This document shows, piece by piece, positions 16,425-24,799 of a stretch of DNA of 64,000 nucleotides; within the stretch, counting starts at the first letter, position 1; every line of letters starts with the position of its first letter. The notes below the pieces were generated by a model. It searched no databases. It saw nothing but the letters and a program-made list of their open reading frames with translations, and was not told where the DNA came from. Location: assembly GCF_001665295.1 (NCBI RefSeq), contig NZ_LZSE01000097.1, positions 120,558-184,557 of the forward strand, given 5' to 3'. Source of the stretch: Mycobacterium sp. 1554424.7. GTDB taxonomy: Bacteria; Actinomycetota; Actinomycetes; Mycobacteriales; Mycobacteriaceae. Made by a program: the position numbers and the translations under genes.

Positions 16425-17816
16425 ATGAGCGTGACAACCGCAACCGACGAACTCCGCGGCCGGTTCGGGGCACAGGTGATCCTGCCCGACGACGCCGGAT
16501 ACGACGAGGCTCGGGCGCTGCACAACGCCATGATCGACAAGCGACCCGCGGTGATCGTGCGCTGCGGATCCACCGGCGACGTCGTCGGTGCCCTCGAGTT
16601 CGCGCGGGCGTCCAAGCTCGAGGTCGCCGTCCGCGGCGGCGGCCACAACGGTCCCGGATTCGGTTGCGTCGAGGGCGGACTCGTCATCGACCTGTCGCCG
16701 ATGAACCGCGTCCACGTGAACCCCGACCGGCGGATCGCCCGCGTCCAGGGCGGGGCGACGTGGGCGCAGGTGGACGCCGCGACCCATGAGCACGGCCTGG
16801 CGACCCCGGCCGGCATCATCTCCAGCACCGGCGTCGGTGGCCTCACCCTGGGCGGCGGCCACGGCTACCTGACCCGCAAGTACGGCCTGACCATCGACAA
16901 CCTGCAGGAGGCCGAGGTCGTGCTTGCCGACGGCCGTGTGGTGACCGCGTCCGAATCCGAACAGCCCGATCTGTTCTGGGCGCTGCGCGGTGGCGGCGGA
17001 AACTTCGGTGTGGTCAGCTCGTTCACGTTCCGGCTGCACCCGGTGCACACCGTGATCTGCGGCCCCACGGCGTGGCCCGCGTCGGCCACCGCCGACATCC
17101 TCAGCTGGTACCGGGACTTCCTGCCCGCCCAGGACGAGGATCTCTACGGCTTCTTCGCGAGCATGACCGTGCCGCCGGCGCCGCCGTTCCCCGAGGCGTT
17201 CCACCTGCAGAAGGCCTGCGCCGTGATGTGGTGCTACACCGGCGATCCCGCCCGCGCGGACGAGGCGTTCGCGCCGGTCCGGCAGATGCAGCCGGCCTTC
17301 GAGCTCCTCTTCCCGGCGCCCTATCCCGCGTTGAACTCCATCTTCGACACCCTGTATCCCAAAGGGCTGCAGTGGTATTGGCGCGGCGACTTCATCCGGA
17401 CGGTGCCCGACGCCGCCGTGGCGGCCCATGCCCGCTTCACCGAAGAGCTGCCGACGATGCACTCGACGATGCACCTCTACCCGATCGACGGCGCCGTCCA
17501 CCGGGTCGGGCAGACCGACACCGCCTGGGCGTACCGGGATGTGAACTTCTCACAGGTGATCGCGGGCGTCGACCCCGATCCGGCGAACGCCGAGGCGTTG
17601 AAGCGATGGACGAAGGAGTACTGGGAAGCCATCCACCCGCACTCGGCCGGCGGTGCCTACGTCAACTTCATGATGGACGAGGGTCAGGACCGCGTCCGCG
17701 CCACTTACGGCCCGAATTACCGGCGGCTCAGCGAGGTCAAGGCGCAATACGATCCGGCCAACGTCTTCCACATCAACCAGAACATCCTGCCCGCCGGCTC
17801 GCCCGACACCGCATAA
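16425..17816 (+). CDS. FAD-linked oxidoreductase (BBE/PCMH family)
   Basis: A 463-residue flavoprotein of the berberine-bridge/vanillyl-alcohol-oxidase type, oxidising an unknown alcohol, sugar or reduced aromatic. The FAD-binding PCMH domain spans about 40-210. RGGGHNGPG places His74 at the usual site of covalent 8-alpha-histidyl FAD. TLGGGHGYLTRKYGL follows, and the C-terminal BBE segment ends AQYDPANVFHINQNI. The second, cysteinyl, FAD link of bicovalent members is not evident. The start is ATG 16425, 9 bases after GGAGG. It is divergent from the large LuxR regulator, and a small L7/L12-like gene follows after 10 bases. Confidence 0.9.
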   Translation: MSVTTATDELRGRFGAQVILPDDAGYDEARALHNAMIDKRPAVIVRCGSTGDVVGALEFARASKLEVAVRGGGHNGPGFGCVEGGLVIDLSPMNRVHVNPDRRIARVQGGATWAQVDAATHEHGLATPAGIISSTGVGGLTLGGGHGYLTRKYGLTIDNLQEAEVVLADGRVVTASESEQPDLFWALRGGGGNFGVVSSFTFRLHPVHTVICGPTAWPASATADILSWYRDFLPAQDEDLYGFFASMTVPPAPPFPEAFHLQKACAVMWCYTGDPARADEAFAPVRQMQPAFELLFPAPYPALNSIFDTLYPKGLQWYWRGDFIRTVPDAAVAAHARFTEELPTMHSTMHLYPIDGAVHRVGQTDTAWAYRDVNFSQVIAGVDPDPANAEALKRWTKEYWEAIHPHSAGGAYVNFMMDEGQDRVRATYGPNYRRLSEVKAQYDPANVFHINQNILPAGSPDTA

Positions 17817-17826
17817 TCATCGGGTG

Positions 17827-18081
17827 ATGGAAGATCCCCATATCTACCGCCGCCTCGCGCTGCTCGAACAGCAGGTGCGCCTGCTCTCGGATCGGCTCGG
17901 GGTCCCGTGCCCGACGTTCGGCAGCGACGTGGGCGCCACATCGGGTGTGCTCGAGAACGGTGTGCCCTCCGAAGTCGTCGCCCTCGCCCGCTCCGGAAAC
18001 GCAATCGCCGCGATCAAGCTGTACCAAAAACTGACCGGAGCGGGCTTGCGCGAGGCCAAAGACATCGTCGACTCGCTGTAA
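17827..18081 (+). CDS. Small protein with ribosomal L7/L12 C-terminal-like domain
   Basis: An 84-residue protein. The N-terminal 25 residues form a heptad-like helix (IYRRLALLEQQVRLLSDRLG), suggesting a coiled-coil. The C-terminal 40 residues (EVVALARSGNAIAAIKLYQK, then TGAGLREAKDIVDSL) closely resemble the conserved helix-turn of ribosomal protein L7/L12. It is not the ribosomal protein itself, which is longer and encoded with rplJ. It starts 10 bases after the flavoprotein gene (GTG 17824 or ATG 17827), so it is probably co-translated with it. The role is unknown. Confidence 0.7.
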   Translation: MEDPHIYRRLALLEQQVRLLSDRLGVPCPTFGSDVGATSGVLENGVPSEVVALARSGNAIAAIKLYQKLTGAGLREAKDIVDSL

Positions 18082-18085
18082 GCGA

Positions 18086-18937
18086 CTACGGCCGGCGAAA
18101 CGCGCCGTTCATCCGTCGCTTGAAGGCGCGATCGAAGCGCCGGTAGCCGCTGCGCAGCGCGTGGCCCGGCCAACCGTCACCGGTGAGTTCGGCCGGCAGC
18201 AGCGGGTCGAGCTGAAGGTGGCGCACCACGGCGATCGACAGCGCGAAGTCGTAGGTGAAGCTTTCGGTCGAATCGTCACGTTCGTCCGCGTCGAGCGCGG
18301 CGTCCATGGCATCGATGAGCGCCCGGGCGTCGGCGGCCCACTCGTCGAGCGAAAAGAGCGATCGCGCCTTCTCGGCCGCGATGTCGGTGGCGGCGCCGTG
18401 AAAGCGCGTGCACTGGCGGTCCAGGACGGCCGTGAGTGACGGAAACCGTTGCGGGTCAAGGTTATCCGGGCGGACCCAGACGCCCTCGCGAAGCTCGGCC
18501 AGGTGCAGGGCCGCCGCGGCCTTTCGCAGGTCCAGACGGTCGGTCGCCGATCTGCGCTCCAGCGAGACGATCGCGAGTTCCCACGTTCCGTCCCACCGGT
18601 GGGCGGCCGCGTCGTCGATGCGGGCCGCCTCGTCGACGCGCTCGCGGCGCTCCGAGAGTCGGCCCGCGAGTGCGTAACTGCCGTCGTCAGCGGTCAGTTC
18701 GCCGGTGGACACCATCCGCCACAGGCACGTGCGGGTCGCGCCGGGGCTGATGCCGAACAGCGAGGCCACCGCCACCAGTTCCGCCACCGTGAGCCGCCCC
18801 CGGTCGGATCCCAGCAACGCCGACGCCAGCACAGAGCGCGCGCTCAGCGGCCGGCTGTCGATGAGGTCGTCGGCTCGGGATCGAGGTTGGGCGGGCACGG
18901 CTGACAACGGTATCACCAAATCGTTGACGCGTGACAT
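18086..18937 (-). CDS. PaaX-like transcriptional regulator
   Basis: A 283-residue regulator of the PaaX type. The N-terminal winged-helix carries the family segment SPGATRTCLWRMVSTGEL, followed by the PaaX middle domain (RWDGTWELAIVSLERR) and a C-terminal helical domain. PaaX proteins usually bind aryl-CoA esters and repress aromatic catabolism. Here the divergent neighbour is a Rieske oxygenase 22 bases away, which is a sensible target. It is convergent with the L7/L12-like gene. Confidence 0.82.
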   Translation of the reverse strand: MSRVNDLVIPLSAVPAQPRSRADDLIDSRPLSARSVLASALLGSDRGRLTVAELVAVASLFGISPGATRTCLWRMVSTGELTADDGSYALAGRLSERRERVDEAARIDDAAAHRWDGTWELAIVSLERRSATDRLDLRKAAAALHLAELREGVWVRPDNLDPQRFPSLTAVLDRQCTRFHGAATDIAAEKARSLFSLDEWAADARALIDAMDAALDADERDDSTESFTYDFALSIAVVRHLQLDPLLPAELTGDGWPGHALRSGYRRFDRAFKRRMNGAFRRP

Positions 18938-18959
18938 TCAAAGTGTGATACTGACACGC

Positions 18960-20129
18960 ATGAGCTTGCCGACCAAGTCGGTGCTCGCCGACGATGTGGA
19001 GATCGTCCGGCGCGTCCTCGCCCATATCGACGCCGGTACCACCGACGAGGGTGACGCCTGGCGCGAGCCGGTCGAAAACTATTTGAGCCCAAGTCGATTC
19101 GCCGAGGAACTCCGGTTGCTGCGCGCGATGCCGAGCGTCTTCGTGCCTTCGGCGGCGATCCCGAACCCGGGTGACCACGTCGAGCGGACCGCCTTCGGCG
19201 TGCCCCTGTTCGCCGTGCGGGGACGCGACGGGCGGGCGCGGGTGTTCCGCAACGCATGCCGGCATCGCGGATTCGCCCTCGTCGAGGAGGCCGGCTGCTC
19301 CCGCGCCCTGGTGTGTCGCTATCACGGCTGGACCTATCGCCTGGACGGTTCGCTCTCGCACGTGCCCAACGCCGAGGCGTTCCCCGGCCTGGACCCATCG
19401 GCGCGCGGTTTGGTCGAGGTCGAAAGCCATGAGGTGGACGGGCTGATCGTGATCGATCCACTTGACCCGACGGGCCTCGACGACGCCGATTCGATGGCCG
19501 CGCTGACCGACGGGAGCCCATGGCGCGACAAATTGCTGCCGGCGCAGCGGCTTGTGTATGTGGATTCGACTGTGCGCGCGATGAACTGGAAGGTGCTTGT
19601 CGAACAGTTCCTGGAGGGCTATCACCTGCGCTCAACGCATCGAGACACCTTCTTCCCGGTGCAATACGACGACCTCAACGTCGTCGAAGTATTCGGGCCG
19701 AACAGTCGACTGACATTCCCGTACCGCAATGTTGAACGGCTCCGCACCCGTCCAGAATCGAGCTGGAACGTCGACGCGCGGGTGACCTACGTCTACCAGT
19801 TGTTCCCCAACGTCATGGTGGCGACTTTCCCCGACGTGGTCTCCGTGGTGGCGATCGACCCGGTGGACGTGTGCCACACAACGGTGAGCACCTACTCGAT
19901 GGTGAAACCGGAAGTTGCCGAACGCGCTTCTTCCGACCCGTCCGCGAAACTGGTGGGCGTGGGCAGCTTCATCGAGCGGGGCCTCGCCGAAGACAACCAG
20001 ATGTCCGAAGGTGTGCAGCGCGGATTACACGCGGGCGCAAACGAATTCGTGGAGTTTGGCCGGCACGAGAGCGCGGTCGGGCATTTTCACGCCACGCTCG
20101 ATGAGCGACTTTCCGCCATCGCCCGCTAA
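18960..20129 (+). CDS. Rieske non-heme iron oxygenase, alpha-subunit type
   Basis: A 389-residue ring-hydroxylating-type oxygenase. The Rieske centre is CRHRGF (Cys100, His102) and CRYHGW (Cys119, His122), binding [2Fe-2S]. The catalytic iron site follows with EQFLEGYHLRSTH (His222, His227). I use ATG 18960 because it lies just past the divergent PaaX start and gives a normal N-terminus; the frame open upstream to 18705 is antisense to the regulator. No reductase or ferredoxin gene is adjacent, so electron donors must come from elsewhere. The substrate is unknown; the PaaX neighbour hints at an aromatic or a CoA-linked pathway. Confidence 0.9.
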   Translation: MSLPTKSVLADDVEIVRRVLAHIDAGTTDEGDAWREPVENYLSPSRFAEELRLLRAMPSVFVPSAAIPNPGDHVERTAFGVPLFAVRGRDGRARVFRNACRHRGFALVEEAGCSRALVCRYHGWTYRLDGSLSHVPNAEAFPGLDPSARGLVEVESHEVDGLIVIDPLDPTGLDDADSMAALTDGSPWRDKLLPAQRLVYVDSTVRAMNWKVLVEQFLEGYHLRSTHRDTFFPVQYDDLNVVEVFGPNSRLTFPYRNVERLRTRPESSWNVDARVTYVYQLFPNVMVATFPDVVSVVAIDPVDVCHTTVSTYSMVKPEVAERASSDPSAKLVGVGSFIERGLAEDNQMSEGVQRGLHAGANEFVEFGRHESAVGHFHATLDERLSAIAR

Positions 20130-20893
20130 GAGTCGAACGGAGCCATCCGCACGGCCAACGGCAACCCGCATCGAACCAGCAGCCCGAAGCGTCCTCGCGG
20201 CACCGCGGCCGCCTCCGCGCGCGCCATGCCGATCAGCTCCCTTTTGAAGTCCCCTCGCGGGTAACGGCGCAGGACCGCCTCGACGTTGCGGGGTGCGACG
20301 TCCCAGATCCGCAATCCGGCGCCATCGACCATCGCCCCCCATTGCAGATAGCAGCCGATCGCGCCGTCGGTGTCGATCTTGACGCCCGGTGTCGTGTGAA
20401 CGCAGATGCCATCGGCGAGTAGCTCCGCGCGCTCGTCGTCCAGGCCTGCGGCGGTCGCGCACGACAGTAGCCGTTCGACGCTGCCGAGCGTGAAATCGCG
20501 TTCGGGCGTTGGGTTTACGATGCCGTAGTCGTGCAGCAGCGCGCCACAGTAGAAGAGCTCGTCGTCCAACTCGCGCCCATCGACGCTCGCGAGCGCGCGC
20601 CCGAACAACCACGTTCGGTGGGAGTGGCCCTGCAGGCCCGGCGGCAATTCCGCGCACGCCTCCTCGGCCTCGCGCGCGAACCGGGAATCGGGGACCGCGA
20701 AGGCGGCCACGTCCACGCGTGTGGCCGCCGCCGGAAGTCGGCCCAGCGCCAGCTTGGCCCGGCCCACGGCGTTTTGCCACTGGCCCACCGCGATCGCAAC
20801 GAAAAGCCGGCGCCGCTCGGCGGCCGTCAGCCGGCCCCCGGTACGGCGGGCCCAAGCAAGGCCGCCGAGCCGATGCGGATCGGGCGCCTGCAC
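20126..20893 (-). CDS. HD-domain phosphohydrolase-like protein
   Basis: A 255-residue protein with an HD fold. QGHSHRTWLFG gives His92, and FYCGALLHDYGI gives the signature His121-Asp122; a later ICVHTTPG supplies a further His. HD proteins are metal-dependent phosphohydrolases or related hydrolases. The start is GTG 20893, 2 bases after the stop of the deacetylase gene, implying translational coupling. The frame that stays open upstream is antisense-like shadow of the deacetylase. Its stop overlaps that of the convergent Rieske gene by a few bases. Confidence 0.75.
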   Translation of the reverse strand: MQAPDPHRLGGLAWARRTGGRLTAAERRRLFVAIAVGQWQNAVGRAKLALGRLPAAATRVDVAAFAVPDSRFAREAEEACAELPPGLQGHSHRTWLFGRALASVDGRELDDELFYCGALLHDYGIVNPTPERDFTLGSVERLLSCATAAGLDDERAELLADGICVHTTPGVKIDTDGAIGCYLQWGAMVDGAGLRIWDVAPRNVEAVLRRYPRGDFKRELIGMARAEAAAVPRGRFGLLVRCGLPLAVRMAPFDS

Positions 20894-20895
20894 TG

Positions 20896-21849
20896 CTACG
20901 GCGTTTTGAGGAAGATGTCGTTGAGGGTGACCGTGCGCAGGTCCCGGTCGCGGATGATGTCGACGAGCTGCGGGTACACGTGCGTGACCGGCGGGTGGTT
21001 CAGGTGGCCGATGACGATGGACTGCGGGGTGAAGTACTCGTCGGCCATCTTCACGATGTAGTCCTCGTGGATCAGCGTCGAGTCCGACAACGACCCCGAC
21101 CACAGCGTCGGAACCGTGTAGCCGAGGTCGGCGGCCACCGCGTCAACGGCGGCGTTGCGCTTGGCGTACGGCGGCCGCCAGTACGGTTTCGCGCCGATGC
21201 CGTAGGTCTTCTTCAAAAACTGGTCGTTGCGGGTCAGCTGCTGGGCGATCTGGTCCTTGGGCAGGGTGGTCAGGTCCGGGTGTGACCAGGTGTGGTTGCC
21301 CAGCTGGATCTGCCCGGAGTCGACCAGCGGCCGCAGCAGGTCCAGGTTCTCGGTCCAGGAGTCGTAAACCCCGTTCACGAAGAACGTCAGCCGGATGCCG
21401 GTGTCCTTGGCGAACTGCGTGTAGGCCCGCACCACTTCGCTGTTGACGCCGTCGTCGACGGTCAGCGCGAGCAGGTCGCCTTCCCCGGGGATCTTGGTCA
21501 GGGCACCGCCGCCGGGTAGCGGGATGCGGGCGCTCTGCGGCGGGGGCGGCAACAGGGCGGACGGCGCCGTCGGGCCGGAGGTCGCCACGTTCGCCTGCGG
21601 TGTTTGGGCGAATGTCCGGGGCTGCGGGTCGACCACCAGCCGGGCCGCGCCCACCCCGGCCACGGTCGCCGCCGCCAGCGCCCCCAGGAACCGGCGCCGG
21701 TTCAGCTCTGACCCGGTGCCGCCGCCGAAGCCGGGCACGGTGAACGCCGTGCGATTTCTCTCGGGTCTTTTGCGATGCGAGGTCGGCACACGCGTCCCGG
21801 TACCCCGGACGCCCGCCCGGTAACCGGGCTCGCCAAACTCCGCCGCCAC
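20896..21849 (-). CDS. Twin-arginine-exported polysaccharide deacetylase (NodB fold)
   Basis: A 317-residue carbohydrate esterase family 4-like enzyme, expected outside the membrane to deacetylate glycans. A Tat signal LNRRRFLGALAAATVAG (about 49-65) with RRRFL is followed by a hydrophobic stretch. A Pro-rich linker leads to the NodB domain with LTVDDG (metal and base Asp pair) and the metal ligands in GNHTWSHPD. GTG 21849 gives a long cytoplasmic N-terminus of about 48 residues; a start closer to the Tat motif is possible. It is upstream of and coupled to the HD-domain gene. Confidence 0.87.
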   Translation of the reverse strand: MAAEFGEPGYRAGVRGTGTRVPTSHRKRPERNRTAFTVPGFGGGTGSELNRRRFLGALAAATVAGVGAARLVVDPQPRTFAQTPQANVATSGPTAPSALLPPPPQSARIPLPGGGALTKIPGEGDLLALTVDDGVNSEVVRAYTQFAKDTGIRLTFFVNGVYDSWTENLDLLRPLVDSGQIQLGNHTWSHPDLTTLPKDQIAQQLTRNDQFLKKTYGIGAKPYWRPPYAKRNAAVDAVAADLGYTVPTLWSGSLSDSTLIHEDYIVKMADEYFTPQSIVIGHLNHPPVTHVYPQLVDIIRDRDLRTVTLNDIFLKTP

Positions 21850-21952
21850 AGCAGCGAACGGTACCAGTGCCGGTTTCGATACGCCGGGTTCGTTACGGGA
21901 GGGTCAGCTGTGAATTCAGCGTCGAAAAGGTAACGGTCCCGCCCGGCCGGCG

Positions 21953-23344
21953 TCAATGCGGCGCGCCGCCGCTGCGCTGCGGCAATGCGACGGGCTCGGT
22001 GCCGGGGGTCCCCAGCGTCCCGGCCAGCCACGGCAACGACGCGGCGAACGCCTGGGCGGCGAACGGCCAGTCGTGCCGGCCCGGCTGGGTGACCACCGCG
22101 CAGGTGATCCCGTTGGCGGTGGCCACGTCGCACAGCGCGTTGGCCGCGGCGTCCTGGCCTTCGGGGTTGGCTGCGGGATCGACGCTGGGCGCGGCGATGG
22201 CGGAGTTGGCTTCCTCGGCGACGGTGTGCGTACCGGGCGACGAGGGCACGTCGAACCATCCGGACAAGCCGGTGTAGTGACCGTGCCGCGTCATGACGGT
22301 GATGGGGTCGAAGGCGGCCCAGGCGGCGGCGTCACCGCCGAACAACCGGGCGGTGGTTTGGTCCTTCGTCCCGACGCTGGGGCTGCGGTCGCCGGCAATG
22401 TCGACGAACGCGCTGAACAGCTCAGGGTGCATGACGGCCAGGTCGACGGCGCAGGTACCGCCCATCGACCAGCCGGCGACGCCCCAATTTGCCCGGTCGG
22501 CGCTCACCCCGAAGTTCGAGACGACGAAGGGCACCACGTCCTTGGTCAGGTGATCGGCGGCGTTGCCGCGGGTGCCGTTGACGCATTCGGTGTCGTTGTC
22601 GAACGTGCCGGTGGGATCGACGAACACCAGCACCGGGGCGAAGCCGTGATGCTGGGCCGCGAAGTCGTCGATGGCGGTGAAGGCGCCGCCGGGGCGAAGC
22701 CAGTCGGCGGGGGTGTTGAACGCCGAGCTGATCATCATCACCGCCGGCAGCCGGGGCGGAGGATTGCTGTTGAACCACCCCGGGGGCAGATACACGAGTT
22801 CCTGGCGGTGGGGGAAATGCGACGCGTCGGCGCTGATGGTCACCGGCACCACGACGCCCTTCGCCGGCTTGGTGCCCTCGAGCTGCATCGCGGTGACCCG
22901 CAGCCGATCGATCTGGTCGGGCAGGGGCTGCGACGTCAGCTGGTCCCACGCGGCCGCCACGGTGGGGAAGTAGCCGACCCAACCGTTCAGGGCCAAGGCG
23001 GCGCACAGCACGCAGAGCGGCACCGAAATCACCGCCAGGGCGCGGCGCCACCAGCGGGCGCCCGGCCAGCCCAGTGTCAGGACCGCGACCGCGAGCCCGC
23101 TCATCGCGATCCACAGCCAAAGCGCCACCGGAGCCGGGTCCCCGGCCACGCCGATCGACGTGATGTACCAATACGACAGCGCCGTGACCAGTGCGGCGAC
23201 GCCCAGCGCCACCGGAAGCGCCCAGCCGCGCCAACGGCGCCGGCGCACCCCGATCGCGGCGATCACGACCAGCAGCGCGAGCGCTTGCGCCGCGATCGGC
23301 ACCCAGCCATGCAGCAGGGAGAACTGTTGGACGAATTGGGGCAA
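21953..23344 (-). CDS. Membrane-anchored esterase, antigen-85/esterase-D fold
   Basis: A 463-residue protein with about four transmembrane helices in the first 130 residues, followed by an extracytoplasmic alpha/beta hydrolase domain of the esterase-D/antigen-85 type. The nucleophile elbow is AGWSMGGTC with Ser293. VFVDPTGTFDNDTECVNG and a late PGRHDWPFA (catalytic His) complete the pattern. Mycolyltransferases and relatives with this fold act on cell-wall lipids. This membrane-tethered form could be an esterase or acyltransferase; I cannot decide which. The start appears to be TTG 23344 after an AAGG site. It lies 103 bases upstream of the deacetylase gene on the same strand. Confidence 0.82.
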   Translation of the reverse strand: MPQFVQQFSLLHGWVPIAAQALALLVVIAAIGVRRRRWRGWALPVALGVAALVTALSYWYITSIGVAGDPAPVALWLWIAMSGLAVAVLTLGWPGARWWRRALAVISVPLCVLCAALALNGWVGYFPTVAAAWDQLTSQPLPDQIDRLRVTAMQLEGTKPAKGVVVPVTISADASHFPHRQELVYLPPGWFNSNPPPRLPAVMMISSAFNTPADWLRPGGAFTAIDDFAAQHHGFAPVLVFVDPTGTFDNDTECVNGTRGNAADHLTKDVVPFVVSNFGVSADRANWGVAGWSMGGTCAVDLAVMHPELFSAFVDIAGDRSPSVGTKDQTTARLFGGDAAAWAAFDPITVMTRHGHYTGLSGWFDVPSSPGTHTVAEEANSAIAAPSVDPAANPEGQDAAANALCDVATANGITCAVVTQPGRHDWPFAAQAFAASLPWLAGTLGTPGTEPVALPQRSGGAPH

Positions 23345-23425
23345 CGGCGGTGACCTTCGCTAAATCAGATCTCTGTGCGAATAACCCACCGGCCGAGGCT
23401 TGAAGATCGCGGTAGGCCAGACCAA

Positions 23426-23512
23426 CTATCCCACAGGATCCGCACGCATCCTGCTCGCGACGGCGCGCAGTCGCAAGCTGGTGCCGACGACGAACACGCT
23501 GGAGACCGTCAC
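23426..23512 (-). pseudogene. C-terminal remnant of a copper P-type ATPase (CtpA/CtpB/CtpV-like)
   Basis: Starting with a GTG that overlaps the copper-chaperone stop (GTGA), a 28-residue frame reads MTVSSVFVVGTSLRLRAV and ends at 23426. SSVFVVxxSLRLR is the characteristic C-terminal tail of mycobacterial CtpA/B/V copper-exporting ATPases. Only that tail is left, joined directly to what would be the ATPase start codon. The simplest reading is an internal deletion of about 2 kb that removed the ATPase body and left both ends. Confidence 0.6.
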
Positions 23513-23721
23513 GCGACCAAGACCGCCTGATAGCCGGCCTCATCGACCGCTCGCAGCACCGCGCTCGCGTCGACGGGAACGGAACTCCGGACGACGAGGC
23601 TGCCTGTGCCCGCATTCACGTCCACGCTCTGCACCCCGGGAATCTGGCCCACCTCGTCCTTCACGGCGGCCTCGCAGTGCCCGCAGCTCATCCCGCTGAC
23701 GCGGTACTCGGTGGTCGCCAT
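23509..23721 (-). CDS. CopZ-like heavy-metal-associated (HMA) copper chaperone
   Basis: A 70-residue single HMA domain with the metal site GMSCGHC (Cys13, Cys16) and the usual beta-alpha-beta pattern, so it should carry Cu(I). A -10-like TATAAAT lies about 10 bases before the ATG, consistent with a leaderless transcript. Upstream, ATACG (23733-23737) and CGTAT (23746-23750) form an inverted repeat, and GGCGCCCG occurs twice, so metal-responsive control is plausible. Its usual partner, a P1B ATPase, is missing: only the tail described at 23426-23512 follows. Confidence 0.88.
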   Translation of the reverse strand: MATTEYRVSGMSCGHCEAAVKDEVGQIPGVQSVDVNAGTGSLVVRSSVPVDASAVLRAVDEAGYQAVLVA

Positions 23722-23872
23722 GACACATATTTATACGGGCGCCGACGTATCCGGGCGCCGGCCGGTTACGGCTCGGACAGCAGCAGTAGGACCCGACCGA
23801 GCAGCAGCGCGTCACCGCAACTCGTTGCCAGAGAAAGCGCAGAACCCGCACGACCAGGCACTATAGCGCGAT

Positions 23873-24694
23873 TTAGACGTAGCCCACGCCGATGTCGACC
23901 GACACCTGACTGGCGGTAACCAACCGGGATTGGTCCGAGACCAGCCACGCGACCGCGTCGGCGATGTCTTCGGGCTGGGCGATGCCGTCGGGCAGCAGCG
24001 GTTTGTGCATGCCCCGCAGGTGTGGATAGCTGTCGGCGGCCGATCGAAGCGCGTCGCGCATCCGGCCGGTGCCCATCGGGGTGGCGACCGCTCCCGGGTT
24101 CAGGCTGTTGACCCGGATGTTGTAGCGGCCGAGCTCGGCGGCGAACGCGCGCGCCATCCCGACGACGGCATGTTTGCTCGCCGTGTAGTGGATCATGAAC
24201 GACTGCATGTTGATGCCCGCGGCGGATCCGATGAGGACGATCGAGCCGCCGCGACCGCCCTCGATGATGTGATGGGCGCCGGCCATCACGGTGTTCCAGG
24301 TGCCGATGATGTTGGTGTCGATGGTGTCGCGAAACGCTTGCGGCGTGATTTGGTCCCAGGGCGCGGGACTGCAGATCCCCGCGTTGGCGACGATGATGTC
24401 CAGGCGGCCCAGCTCTCCGACGGCCGCGCCGACCGCGGCCGTGAGCGCGTCGAGGTCGCGGATGTCGACCGCCGAGCTGATGACCCGGCGGCCGTTGGCG
24501 CTCACCAGCCGCGCCGTTTCGGCAAGATCATCGGATGTCGCTGAATCGTAGGGAACGCTGGGCGGCAACGGCCCGGCGATGTCGACGGCAATGATGTCGG
24601 CGCCCTCGGCGCTCAGCCGCGCCGCGTGCGCCCGCCCCTGTCCCCGCGCGGCGCCGGTAATCAACGCCACCCTTCCCGGAATCGACTGGCTCAC
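23873..24694 (-). CDS. Mycofactocin-type SDR family oxidoreductase (carveol dehydrogenase-like)
   Basis: A 273-residue SDR. TGAARGQGRAHA (13-24) is the loop of the mycofactocin-coupled subgroup. That group also has an insertion after ADIIAVDI running through VPYDSATSDDLAETARLV, and a tightly bound nicotinamide cofactor regenerated by mycofactocin. The catalytic set is Ser157, Tyr170 and Lys174 (YTASK). The start is GTG 24694, 8 bases after GGGGAGG; the longer open frame runs through the divergent SRPBCC gene. Substrates of the group are secondary alcohols and terpenoid or steroid-like alcohols. No mft biosynthesis genes are in the window, so the redox partner would be supplied from elsewhere. 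Confidence 0.87.
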   Translation of the reverse strand: MSQSIPGRVALITGAARGQGRAHAARLSAEGADIIAVDIAGPLPPSVPYDSATSDDLAETARLVSANGRRVISSAVDIRDLDALTAAVGAAVGELGRLDIIVANAGICSPAPWDQITPQAFRDTIDTNIIGTWNTVMAGAHHIIEGGRGGSIVLIGSAAGINMQSFMIHYTASKHAVVGMARAFAAELGRYNIRVNSLNPGAVATPMGTGRMRDALRSAADSYPHLRGMHKPLLPDGIAQPEDIADAVAWLVSDQSRLVTASQVSVDIGVGYV

Positions 24695-24799
24695 CGAACG
24701 CCTCCCCGCTGAACGTCGTTGTTCGGACAGTTGCAAAAGTTCAATCCGGCGAAGCGTAGCGTCGACCTCGCGCCGCCGGATAGCCGGAAGGAGACCGTA

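Noticed and set aside
20894-21103. N-terminal 70 residues of the HD-domain frame
   Set aside because: They are an out-of-frame shadow of the deacetylase. The natural start is GTG 20893, directly after the deacetylase stop.
21956-23353. 465-codon open frame on the plus strand
   Set aside because: Fully antisense to the membrane esterase, whose fold and catalytic motif are clear; composition is Gly/Arg-rich without domains.
23738-23760. CsoR- or RicR-type copper operator
   Set aside because: The ATACG/CGTAT dyad and GGCGCCCG repeats are real, but neither matches the known CsoR or RicR consensus, so I only mention them under the chaperone.
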